The position numbers and the translations under genes were made by a program. Positions 1-7,723 of a stretch of 64,000 nt of DNA are shown piece after piece. Within the stretch, counting starts at the first letter, position 1, and the number at the start of each line of letters is the position of its first letter. The DNA is taken from positions 1-64,000 of the forward strand of contig NZ_FPAY01000004.1 in assembly GCF_900116495.1 (NCBI RefSeq), written 5' to 3'. Source of the DNA: Arthrobacter sp. ov118 (GTDB taxonomy: Bacteria; Actinomycetota; Actinomycetes; Actinomycetales; Micrococcaceae). Below the pieces are notes generated by a model. That model saw nothing but the letters and a program-made list of their open reading frames with translations. It was not told the DNA's origin and made no database searches.

Positions 1-1
1 C

Positions 2-838
2 GATGCCAATGACGGGAACCGGGCTTCGGGCACGTCCGGGTATGAGGAGTCGGCCCGCTACGTCGAGGAGCAGCTGCGTGCGGCCGGGTACTCGCCGGTC
101 CGGCAGACCTTCAGCTTTGAACGGGAGGGCCGGCGCCGGCAGCAGGTGGAGTCGTTCAACATCCTGGCCGACACCGGGGGCAGCGCCGGGCACACGGTGG
201 TGGTGGGCGCGCACCTGGATTCGGTACGTGAGGGGCCGGGGATCAATGACAATGCCAGCGGCGTCGCGGCGGTCCTGGAGACCGCCCGGTGGATGAAGGA
301 GGCCGGGATCGCGCCGGCCAACCGGGTCCGGTTTGCGTTCTGGGGCGGCGAAGAGGACGGGCTCTACGGGTCCCAGCATTACGTCGACGAACTCAGCGCG
401 GCCGAGAAGGGCCAGACCACGGCGAATCTGAACGTGGACATGGCGGCCTCGCCCAACGGGGTGCGGTCCGTCCACGACGGGGACGGCACGGACTTCGGCC
501 ACGCCGGGCCGGACGGGTCGAAGGCGGTCGAGGACATCCTCTTCCGCTTCTTCGAGGAGAACTCGCTTCCCGCCGAGACCACGCCCTTTGACGGCGGGTC
601 CGACTACGACGCGTTCCTCTCGGCGGGCATTCCCGGCGGCGGGCTCTTCACCGGCGACGAGAAGAGAAAGACCCAGGCCCAGGTGCAGGCCTACGGCGGT
701 GCGGCCGGCAAGGACCTTGACCCGTGCTACCACGAGGCCTGCGACACCATCGCCAACACCAACCCGGACCTGCTCCAGGAAATGTCGGGCGCCCTGGCCT
801 ACGCCACCATCGCCTACGCAATGGCCAAGACCGGCTAG
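2..838 (+). CDS. M28 family zinc aminopeptidase (5' end outside window)
   Basis: The frame is open from the first complete codon, so the N-terminus and any signal peptide lie outside the window. About 278 codons are visible. M28 exopeptidases remove N-terminal residues with two zinc ions. The expected ligand motifs occur in order: GAHLDSV (near bp 205-225), the Asp in GINDNASG (near 240-262), EEDG (near 350-361), and a late His in CYHEACD (near 727-747). The protein ends in a family-typical helix. It faces the next gene tail to tail across a strong hairpin. Family assignment is firm; substrate and location cannot be judged without the N-terminus. Confidence 0.9.
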   Translation, partial: DANDGNRASGTSGYEESARYVEEQLRAAGYSPVRQTFSFEREGRRRQQVESFNILADTGGSAGHTVVVGAHLDSVREGPGINDNASGVAAVLETARWMKEAGIAPANRVRFAFWGGEEDGLYGSQHYVDELSAAEKGQTTANLNVDMAASPNGVRSVHDGDGTDFGHAGPDGSKAVEDILFRFFEENSLPAETTPFDGGSDYDAFLSAGIPGGGLFTGDEKRKTQAQVQAYGGAAGKDLDPCYHEACDTIANTNPDLLQEMSGALAYATIAYAMAKTG

Positions 839-875
839 CCGCGCCGACTACCGATGGCCGGACGTGCACACCGGA

Positions 876-923
876 AGGTCCCCGGTACGGCCACCTTCTG
901 GTGAGGGGCCGTGCCGGGGACCT
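876..923. terminator. Bidirectional hairpin terminator
   Basis: A 17-bp inverted repeat (arms 876-892 and 907-923) has one non-Watson-Crick position and a 14-nt loop. It sits between two convergent genes, so it probably ends both transcripts. There is no clear U-tract, as is common in high-GC actinobacteria. Confidence 0.7.
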
Positions 924-947
924 GTGCTTCCTGGGGCGAAACTGTGC

Positions 948-1922
948 CTAGATTCCGGCCCCCCGCCGTGCCGGGGCTCCCTGCGGCTGCCGGATAGCCG
1001 CCGGGGTGAAGCGCGCGCCGGTATCCGGGAACGCGGGGACCTCGATGCGTGCGTGGCTGTGGATTTCCTGGACAGACTCGCGGGTGTGCTGGGCGATCTT
1101 TTCCATGGTGGTGACCCACATGCCGTCCATGGACTTGACTCGGTCGATCAACTTTTCCAGGGCCACGGCCTTGGACGGCCGGCCGGAGATGAAAGGGTGG
1201 TTAGTCAGGACGAAGCATGTCCCGGCGGCATGGTGGGCTTCGGCCTCCAGCGTCCACATTTCGAGGACCTTGGCCGGGCTTTCGATGACCCCGCTTCCGG
1301 TGACCCCGGGGTAGAAGGCGTACTGTTCCCAGTCGTCCAGGGCCCAGTCGACGGGAATCTCCACGAGATCGCGAGGGTCGCCCTCGGCCACGCTGAAGCG
1401 GTAGGGTGCGTCGCCGTCGAGCAGGCTTGAGTCGTAGAGGAACCCGCGGTCGGCGAGGAGCGTTGCGGAATGCCAGTTGAGCTCCCACCACGGTGCACGG
1501 TAGCCCGTGGGCCGGACACCGGCGGCCTTGGCCAGTGCGTCCAGGCCCCGGTCCAGGTACCGTGCCTCGGTTGCGGCGTCGATGCCCTGCATCGGTTCGT
1601 GCAGATATCCGTGGTGGGCGATCTCGTGGCCGCCGTCCGCGATCCGGCGGACCACATCCGGGTAGCATTCGGCCGTGAAACCCGGAACAAAGAACGTCGC
1701 CTGGATCTCCTGTCGCTCGAGGATCTGCAGGAGCCGTGGGACGGCGACCTTGGGTCCGTAGGACTGGTGCGTCATGAGTGACATGCGCCTGGTGCTCTGC
1801 GGGTCATGGGCGATGGTGCAGGATTCGGCGTCGACGTCGAAGGTGAAGGACGCTGCGGCGCGATGGCCTTCCGGCCAGGTGATGGGATGGGCGGTGTCAG
1901 CGAAGGCGGGGAAGAAGTTCAC
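948..1922 (-). CDS. Polysaccharide deacetylase (NodB/PuuE-like) family protein
   Basis: A 324-residue carbohydrate-esterase-4 fold protein without signal peptide. The first NodB motif is FDVD (residues 28-31), the metal-binding histidines are in HHGYLHE (103-109), and the arginine motif is YRAP (141-144). The cytoplasmic form and the neighbouring NCS1 permease resemble PuuE-type allantoinases more than secreted chitin or xylan deacetylases; that is inference. The GTG start is set by AGGAG eight bases upstream. It lies 14 bp after the permease stop, so the two are surely co-transcribed. The substrate is probably a small ureide, hydantoin or amide taken up by that permease. Confidence 0.75.
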   Translation of the reverse strand: MNFFPAFADTAHPITWPEGHRAAASFTFDVDAESCTIAHDPQSTRRMSLMTHQSYGPKVAVPRLLQILERQEIQATFFVPGFTAECYPDVVRRIADGGHEIAHHGYLHEPMQGIDAATEARYLDRGLDALAKAAGVRPTGYRAPWWELNWHSATLLADRGFLYDSSLLDGDAPYRFSVAEGDPRDLVEIPVDWALDDWEQYAFYPGVTGSGVIESPAKVLEMWTLEAEAHHAAGTCFVLTNHPFISGRPSKAVALEKLIDRVKSMDGMWVTTMEKIAQHTRESVQEIHSHARIEVPAFPDTGARFTPAAIRQPQGAPARRGAGI

Positions 1923-1936
1923 GGGTTGGTCTCCTG

Positions 1937-3466
1937 CTAAAGAGCGGCGGGGGTGGTTGATGTGACCGGAAGGCCGGTTGCGTCAGGTGCATCTGCGGTC
2001 TGTTCGCTGGCGTTGTGTCCGGGAAGGAACTTCCGGTGGAACCGCGGCCCCAGCACGGCGTAGGACGCTGCGCTGGCGAGTCCCCCGGCGAGCCAGGACA
2101 GGTCCCATCCGCCCAGGGCGACGGCGATGGGTCCCTGCATGACCGGCACCAGTCCGTACATGAACAGCCAGGTGGCGAAGATGCCGATGAGCAGGGAGGC
2201 GATGCCGGCCGGGTTCAGCGCCGGAAGGCGCTTGGTGCCGACGGGGTCGAAGAGCCTGGCGGTGTCGGCGGGCCAGCGCTTCTCGATCCAGAAGTAGTGG
2301 ACCAGCATGACTCCGCCCCAGGCAGCCACCCAGGCGACCAGCCCAATCAGCCAGGCATCCAGCACGGAGGCGAAATCCTCCTGGAAGATGAAGAAGATCA
2401 CGGCCGCGAGGGAGAAGACGCCGACAAACAGGTTCAACTTGCGCCGGCTGATGGAGATGTCCAGGGCCTGCGTGGCGACGGAAAAGGTGTAGATGTTCAA
2501 GATGTTGGTCGCGATCGGGCCGTGCAGCACCATGAGCAGCACCGGGAGGGCCAGCGCGCCGAAGTTCTGGACGATGAGTTTGCCCGGATCAATTTCACCG
2601 GTGTTGGTCGCCAGGCTGGCCCCCAGGATGCCCAGCCAGACGACCGGGATGAACTGGCCCAGCACCGAGGCGAGGTAGACCTTGCGCTTGGGCACCGAAG
2701 TGCTGACAAAGCGGGAGTAATCCGCGGCGTAGGTGAACCAGGTGATGCCCCAGCCGATGCCGATGGCCGTCATGACTGCGCTCATCGCAGCGATGCGTTC
2801 GGAGCCTTCCAGGATGTGGCCGGCAGGGCCGGCGTAGGTCCAGTTGATCTTCATGCCGAACCAGGCCACTGCCGACATCACGGTCAGGATGATGATGGTG
2901 GGCGGCACGGTCCACTTCTCGAAGGCAGCAATGGCTTTGTAACCGAACCAGGCGATGGCTACCTGTACAGCCATGATGAAGGTGGCGATGCCAATTTTCC
3001 AGGCGTAGTTCTTGGCCTCCGGGTCAACCCAGCCGAGGGTTCCGAACAGGGCCATGACCAGGTCCAGAATGATCCAGGTGTTGACTGCACACCAGCCGAT
3101 CACCAGAAGAGCTTGGATGCCGGCGGGCAGGTAGTTGCCACGCCGACCGAAGGCGGCCCGGGCCAGCACCATGCCGGTCGCTCCTGTCTTTTGGCCCAGC
3201 AGGACAAAGCACCCGAAGAGCAGCATCCCGATGAGGTTTCCAAGAACCAGCACCGTGACGGTGTCCGCGAAGCCCAGGCCGAGTTGGATGCCCAGCGCTC
3301 CAAGCACCCAGTTGATCGGGGCGAGGTTGGCACCGGCCCAGATCCAGAATTGGCCTGAGACCTTGCGGGTCCGCTGTGATTCGGGGATGGGCTGAAGCCA
3401 CGCTTCGTGGTCTACGCTCGCCTCCGGCGCGGCGCCAGCAGGGACCGCAGGGGATTTTTGACGCAT
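1937..3466 (-). CDS. NCS1 family nucleobase/allantoin-type permease
   Basis: A polytopic membrane protein of 509 residues with about 12 hydrophobic segments and the NCS1 N-terminal pattern around QFWIWAGANLAP. The family imports cytosine, purines, uracil, allantoin, hydantoins or thiamine with a cation. The chosen ATG has GGAGG six bases upstream; an in-frame ATG 33 bp earlier has no such site. The gene is divergent from a PucR regulator, and the NodB-like enzyme follows 14 bp downstream, so a ureide or creatinine-related substrate is plausible. Nothing in the sequence fixes the substrate. Confidence 0.85.
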   Translation of the reverse strand: MRQKSPAVPAGAAPEASVDHEAWLQPIPESQRTRKVSGQFWIWAGANLAPINWVLGALGIQLGLGFADTVTVLVLGNLIGMLLFGCFVLLGQKTGATGMVLARAAFGRRGNYLPAGIQALLVIGWCAVNTWIILDLVMALFGTLGWVDPEAKNYAWKIGIATFIMAVQVAIAWFGYKAIAAFEKWTVPPTIIILTVMSAVAWFGMKINWTYAGPAGHILEGSERIAAMSAVMTAIGIGWGITWFTYAADYSRFVSTSVPKRKVYLASVLGQFIPVVWLGILGASLATNTGEIDPGKLIVQNFGALALPVLLMVLHGPIATNILNIYTFSVATQALDISISRRKLNLFVGVFSLAAVIFFIFQEDFASVLDAWLIGLVAWVAAWGGVMLVHYFWIEKRWPADTARLFDPVGTKRLPALNPAGIASLLIGIFATWLFMYGLVPVMQGPIAVALGGWDLSWLAGGLASAASYAVLGPRFHRKFLPGHNASEQTADAPDATGLPVTSTTPAAL

Positions 3467-3503
3467 TTGGAGCCTCCGAGGGTGTGTGGGATTCCTCAAG
3501 GTT

Positions 3504-3521
3504 ATGTGTCACACGCCACAT
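3504..3521. promoter_or_regulatory. Candidate operator in the permease/pucR divergent promoter
   Basis: The short region between the two divergent genes holds ATGTG-N8-CACAT and, inside it, GTGTcACAC (3506-3514). An AT-rich stretch with TATATACAAT follows and could serve as a -10 region for pucR. Binding by the adjacent PucR protein is inferred from position only. Confidence 0.35.
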
Positions 3522-3573
3522 CCGACTATATACAATGTGTCTGAATAAACGTAGAGCAATGCGACGGAGTGTA

Positions 3574-5145
3574 ATGTCCATACGTCTTGAAGATGCCTTG
3601 AAGCATCCGACCCTGGCTGCGGCCGATCCCATCATCCGAGCAGGGGCCAAGGCTGCCGCCCGGGCGCAGCTTCGGTGGATTCACTCCAGTGAAATTATTG
3701 ACATTGCACCCCTGCTGGCTGGCGGGGAGCTTTTGCTGACGGGCGGAGAAGCCCTCGCCCTCGCGTCTGAGGAGCGGCAGGTCAACTACATCCACCAACT
3801 TGCAGAACGGGGCGTTGCGGCCGTAGCCATCGAAACCGGGGATGCCCTTCCGACCCTGCCGTCCTCCATGGTGTCCGCCGCCGAAGCAGCCGGCCTGCCA
3901 CTGATTGAACTTCGTGCGGTGGTGCCGTTCGTCGGGGTCACGCAGGCCATCAACTCCATGCTGGTCAGTGATTCGGTATCGCATTTGCGGCGGGCCGAGG
4001 AGGCCAGTCACGCGATGGCCGTCGAACTGGCACACGGCGGTGGCCTCGACCGGATTCTGGCAGTTCTGGCCGGCATTTCCCATGCCGAGGTGACCTTGAC
4101 GTCCGTATCGGGTGCGACCCTGGCCAGCGCCAGCCCGGCGTCGGCCAACGCTGCCGATGCGGACGACGCCGACGCCTCCTCCTTGGAACCGCAGGAGCAA
4201 GGACGGCCGCAGGAGCAAGGACGCCTAATCCACATCGATGTGCCGATCCGTGGCATCCTTGCAGCGCAGCTGTTGCTCCGGGTCCCGGCGGACGAGGACC
4301 AGAACCTGGCCCGCACAGCCGGAAACCGCTCGGTGGACATCCTGGCCCTGGCACTGCTGCAGCGGATGTCTCCCGGGCTGAAGGAAGTCGCCGCGGCGGC
4401 GCTGCTTCGCGCTGTTGATTCAGGCAGCCAGGCCTGGCGGCTCCAGCAGCTGGCTTCGGCAGCCGGGATCCCATCGACTGCCCCACTTGTAGCCATCGTG
4501 ATCCGGTCCGGCATGCTCCAGCATCTCCGAGGGTCCGTGGAGCACCTCCTGGCCCGGGCGGGGCAGCCCAGCGCCACCTATGTCGATAACGCTGAGCTCC
4601 TGGCAGTGGCAGTGGTCGCTGGAGATGCTCCGGGCGAAAGCCGGCACGCTCTGCTGGCCGGATTGCGGGCACTTTCGGCCCCGTCGGATACGCGCCTCGC
4701 CGTTGGCCCGCTGGCCGCCGAAATTTCGGAAGCCCCCTGGTCGCTGTCGGAAGCCAGGCTCACCCTGGATTTGGCACACGCGCTGGGACACTCACACACC
4801 GGAACCCACGGTCCGCGCAGTCCCGTGATCGATTGTGAGGAATTCGCCATCGAACGCCTCGCTATGGGCAGCCTGGGCGCTGACCAGCGGCGGAACTTTG
4901 TGCGCCAGCAGCTGGGCGCGCTTCTGGATCATGACGCGCAACGTAATTCACGGCTGGTGGGCACCCTGGCCACCTGGCTGGACTCCGGTTGCAACACCGC
5001 CCAGGCGGCCAGGGAACTGCACGTGGAGCGGCAGTCGATGCATCAGCGGCTGCAGCGGATCTTCGAATTGTGCGACGGCGACCCCCGGCGCACCGGCCGG
5101 CTCGCGGCACTGCACCTGGCCACGCGGCTGGTCCGGCTCGATTGA
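3574..5145 (+). CDS. PucR family transcriptional regulator
   Basis: A 523-residue regulator with the PucR layout: an N-terminal PucR domain (about 1-125), a GGDEF-like middle, and a C-terminal helix-turn-helix of the HTH_30 type near residues 465-505 (NTAQAARELHVERQSMHQRL). Members control purine, ureide, amine or amino-acid catabolism and sense the substrate through the N-terminal domain. The ATG at 3574 has GGAG four bases upstream; earlier in-frame starts lie in the divergent promoter. Residues near 206-217 hold PQEQGR twice, from an 18-bp tandem duplication. It likely controls the divergent NCS1 permease and deacetylase. Confidence 0.88.
   Translation: MSIRLEDALKHPTLAAADPIIRAGAKAAARAQLRWIHSSEIIDIAPLLAGGELLLTGGEALALASEERQVNYIHQLAERGVAAVAIETGDALPTLPSSMVSAAEAAGLPLIELRAVVPFVGVTQAINSMLVSDSVSHLRRAEEASHAMAVELAHGGGLDRILAVLAGISHAEVTLTSVSGATLASASPASANAADADDADASSLEPQEQGRPQEQGRLIHIDVPIRGILAAQLLLRVPADEDQNLARTAGNRSVDILALALLQRMSPGLKEVAAAALLRAVDSGSQAWRLQQLASAAGIPSTAPLVAIVIRSGMLQHLRGSVEHLLARAGQPSATYVDNAELLAVAVVAGDAPGESRHALLAGLRALSAPSDTRLAVGPLAAEISEAPWSLSEARLTLDLAHALGHSHTGTHGPRSPVIDCEEFAIERLAMGSLGADQRRNFVRQQLGALLDHDAQRNSRLVGTLATWLDSGCNTAQAARELHVERQSMHQRLQRIFELCDGDPRRTGRLAALHLATRLVRLD
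4189..4224 (+). repeat. 18-bp tandem duplication inside pucR
   Basis: Two head-to-tail copies (4189-4206 and 4207-4224) differ only at the last base. The frame is kept and PQEQGR is added twice in a hydrophilic linker of the PucR protein. Confidence 0.9.
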
Positions 5146-5197
5146 GAGGGACAGGGTTGAGACCCGGCAGGGTTATGACCGGGCAGGGCTGCCCGCG

Positions 5198-6025
5198 TCA
5201 GCCTTTGGCCCGGGGCGCGCGGCCGCCCAGGCGTGTGGTGACTTTGTGGGCCGCGGCTGTGCAGGCTTCGCCCAGGCTTTGCAGCCGCTCCGGGGAGACG
5301 CGGAACCGCGGCGCCGGAATCAGGACGGCCGCCGCGACGTCGCCTCGGTGGTCGTAGACGGGGGCGGACACGCCCACTTCGTCGACGGAGGATTCGCCGT
5401 AGTTGACGGCCCAGCCCCGCTCGGCCACCTCCTTAAGCCTGGCCTGGTAGCCGTCCAGGCCGGCATCATCGAGTCCCGGATAGCTGATCTCCCCGCTACG
5501 CAGCAGTGCACGGACACGTTCGGCCTGCTCGGCGGCCAGGAAGACCTGCACGGAGGCGCTCATGGCGTCCTTGTAGCGCGCACCCAGCGGAGTGGTGTGC
5601 TTGATCTGGTGGTGGCTGGCGATCTGCTCCACACACATTGACTCGGCGCCGTTCCAGACCATGAGGGCACTGGTTTCGCCGGTCTGTTCGGCGAGTTCCT
5701 GCAGGACCGGGTAGGCCACGCGCCGTTCTTCCAGTTCGGCCAGCAGCGGCCCGGCGACGGCGATCAGCCCCAGTCCCAGCCGGAAGCGGCGAGTTTCCGG
5801 GTCACGTTCCACCAGCCGTTCCTGTTCAAAGGTGGCCAGGATGCGCGAAACGGTGCTCTTGTGCAGCCCCACCCGGTTGGCGATCTCGGTGACTCCGAGC
5901 AGTGGCTCATCGGCGGTGAACGTTCTCAGCACGGCGATGGCGTTGACTATGACGGATGCGCCCTTCGTGTCGCCGTTTGCGCTGGCCTCGGGAGATTCTG
6001 CTGGGGTCATGGTGTTTACCATCAT
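5198..6025 (-). CDS. IclR family transcriptional regulator
   Basis: A 275-residue IclR protein: winged helix-turn-helix near residues 30-85 (LGVTEIANRVGLHKSTVSRIL) followed by the effector-binding domain. The family senses small carbon or nitrogen metabolites. The gene lies 84 bp behind creatinase on the same strand, with a strong hairpin between them, so it is probably expressed partly by read-through or from its own promoter. No clear ribosome binding site precedes the first ATG; an ATG at residue 6 is possible. Control of the creatinase promoter is the natural guess. Confidence 0.88.
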   Translation of the reverse strand: MMVNTMTPAESPEASANGDTKGASVIVNAIAVLRTFTADEPLLGVTEIANRVGLHKSTVSRILATFEQERLVERDPETRRFRLGLGLIAVAGPLLAELEERRVAYPVLQELAEQTGETSALMVWNGAESMCVEQIASHHQIKHTTPLGARYKDAMSASVQVFLAAEQAERVRALLRSGEISYPGLDDAGLDGYQARLKEVAERGWAVNYGESSVDEVGVSAPVYDHRGDVAAAVLIPAPRFRVSPERLQSLGEACTAAAHKVTTRLGGRAPRAKG

Positions 6026-6042
6026 TGCTTATGAGGGCCGGA

Positions 6043-6075
6043 AAGCGGCGCCACGTCTCGGACGTGGCGCCGCTT
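6043..6075 (-). terminator. Hairpin between creatinase and iclR
   Basis: A perfect 15-bp stem (6043-6057 with 6061-6075) closes a three-base loop directly after the creatinase stop. As the iclR gene follows on the same strand, it may act as an attenuating terminator that lowers iclR expression relative to creatinase. Confidence 0.7.
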
Positions 6076-6108
6076 CGTTGCGGGGTCTTTGCAGGGGGCG
6101 TGGGCCGG

Positions 6109-7362
6109 TCAGGCGCCCACGATGTTGTGTTCGGGGCCGAAGGGGAACTTCGTGATGTTCTCGGCCCCCTCATCGCCGACCACCAGGATGTCGTGCTCAC
6201 GGTAGCCGCCGGCACCGGGCTGGCCGTCCAGGACCGTGATCATGGGTTCCATGGAGACCACCATGCCGGGCTCGAGAACCGTGTCGATGTCCTCGCGGAG
6301 TTCCAGTCCGGCTTCCCGGCCGTAGTAGTGGCTCAGGACGCCGAAGGAGTGTCCATAGCCGAACGTCCGGTTGGCAAGGAGTCCGCGGCCAACGTAGATC
6401 TCGTTTAGCTCGGCGGCAATGTCCTTGCAGACAGCTCCGGGCTTAATGAGTTCGAGGCCCCGCCTGTGGACTTCGACGTTGATGTTCCACAGCTCGAGGG
6501 AGCGGGCATCCGGTTCGCCATAGAACAGGGTCCGCTCCAGGGCGGTGTAGTAGCCGGAGGTCATCGGGAAGCAGTTCAGGGACAGGATGTCGTGTTCCTG
6601 GATCTTCCGCGTGGTGGCCCAGTTGTGGGCGCCGTCGGTGTTGATTCCGGACTGGAACCACACCCATGTGTCGCGGATTTCCGAATCCGGGAAGGTCCGG
6701 GCAATTTCGTGGACCATGGCTTCGGTACCGATGAGGGCGACCTCATATTCGGTGATGCCGGCGGTGATGGCGTTGCGGATGGCCTCGCCGCCCAGGTCGC
6801 CGATCCGGGCCCCATGCTTGATCACCTCGATCTCTTCGGCAGACTTGATCATCCGCTGACGCATGGCCGCCTGGGCCACGTCCACCAGGGTGGCGTTCTC
6901 GAAGGCCGCCTGAATCTTGTTTCGGTTGTCCAGCGGGAGCGAATCGTCTTCCACGCCGAGCCGGCGGGGGTTGATGCCGCGGGTCCGGAGCGCCTCCTGG
7001 ATGGCGAAGATGTAGTTGTCCCTGCGCCAGTCCGTGTAGACCACGTTGTCGCCGTAGCTGCGCCGCCACGGCATGCCGGCGTCGATGTTGGCCGTGACCG
7101 TGACGGTGTCGTCCCGGGTGACCACCATGGCGTAGGAGCGGCCGAAGTAGGTGAAGAGGAAGTCGGAGTAGTACTTGATGGAGTGGTAGCTGGTCAGGAC
7201 GACGGCGTCCAGGTCCTTCTCTGCCATGATCCGGCGCAGTCCGCCGAGCCGGCGCTCAAACTCGGCGTTGGAAAAGGTCAGCTTTTCCTTCTGGCCGTTG
7301 TGCAGGACTTTCAGACGCTCCAGTTCGGCGATGGACGAAGCGTTGTCGGAGGTGATGGTCAT
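6109..7362 (-). CDS. Creatinase (creatine amidinohydrolase, EC 3.5.3.3)
   Basis: A 417-residue M24 pita-bread-fold protein that hydrolyses creatine to sarcosine and urea in the cytoplasm. It matches my recollection of Pseudomonas putida creatinase along its whole length: SYHSIKYYSDF near the N-terminus, FQSGINTDGAHN with the catalytic His (H246 here, His232 in P. putida), TFGYGHSFG, and SMEPMI with GAGGYREHD. The metal-dependent aminopeptidase ligands are not conserved as a set, as expected of creatinase. The ATG has AAAGG ten bases upstream; the ORF extends 11 codons further without a site. Sarcosine oxidase is not in the window. Confidence 0.9.
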   Translation of the reverse strand: MTITSDNASSIAELERLKVLHNGQKEKLTFSNAEFERRLGGLRRIMAEKDLDAVVLTSYHSIKYYSDFLFTYFGRSYAMVVTRDDTVTVTANIDAGMPWRRSYGDNVVYTDWRRDNYIFAIQEALRTRGINPRRLGVEDDSLPLDNRNKIQAAFENATLVDVAQAAMRQRMIKSAEEIEVIKHGARIGDLGGEAIRNAITAGITEYEVALIGTEAMVHEIARTFPDSEIRDTWVWFQSGINTDGAHNWATTRKIQEHDILSLNCFPMTSGYYTALERTLFYGEPDARSLELWNINVEVHRRGLELIKPGAVCKDIAAELNEIYVGRGLLANRTFGYGHSFGVLSHYYGREAGLELREDIDTVLEPGMVVSMEPMITVLDGQPGAGGYREHDILVVGDEGAENITKFPFGPEHNIVGA

Positions 7363-7388
7363 GGTGGTGGTGCCTTTCTGCCGCATTA

Positions 7389-7416
7389 GTTGCATTCAGC
7401 GCAACGCTGTTGCATT
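7389..7416. promoter_or_regulatory. Paired GTTGCATT sites upstream of creatinase
   Basis: GTTGCATT occurs at 7389-7396 and 7409-7416, exactly 20 bp apart and 27-54 bp upstream of the creatinase start. GCAAC-N3-GTTGC (7401-7413) forms a palindrome with the second copy. This is a plausible operator for the nearby IclR protein. Confidence 0.5.
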
Positions 7417-7534
7417 AGAGTAGGCTGTGATGCCCGACACGGTCAATAGCCCGGCCCCTGCAGGCCGCCGCTCTTGAAGGACGACGTCGGCAGGCACGCG
7501 GGTGAAAGACGCACCTAAGGGGCCGGGGGAAGAA

Positions 7535-7562
7535 GTTGCATGCGACGGGACCTGGTTGCATT
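7535..7562. promoter_or_regulatory. Second GTTGCAT pair in the creatinase/nagA intergenic region
   Basis: GTTGCAT at 7535-7541 and GTTGCATT at 7555-7562 repeat the 20-bp spacing of the first pair, 146 bp away. Both lie in the 360-bp gap between creatinase and nagA, where I see no further gene. The two pairs could support looping by one regulator. Confidence 0.45.
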
Positions 7563-7723
7563 CTTGGTCCGCGATGCGTCGACCACTGCGAACGACGGGT
7601 TGGGCATATCGCACGGTCGGGAGCGACGCGGGAAGGCTCGGCAGCCAGCGTGGGGCAGGGCGACTAGTCTTCAAGTGACAGTCCCCGCCTGCTTACGACC
7701 GGGCCGCACAGAAACCAGGCACT

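Noticed and set aside
588..1430. A long plus-strand ORF running out of the peptidase into the next gene
   Set aside because: Out-of-frame reading of the M28 gene and antisense to the deacetylase.
2015..3358. A 447-residue plus-strand ORF opposite the NCS1 permease
   Set aside because: Low-complexity Gly/Asp/Gln/Arg composition typical of an antisense frame in high-GC DNA; the minus-strand permease has clear family motifs.
6466..7389. A 307-residue plus-strand ORF opposite creatinase
   Set aside because: Antisense shadow of a well-supported enzyme; no domain and no ribosome binding site.
7661..7680. Possible DasR (GlcNAc-responsive) box before nagA
   Set aside because: Only one half (ACTAGTCT) resembles the consensus; the second half does not match.
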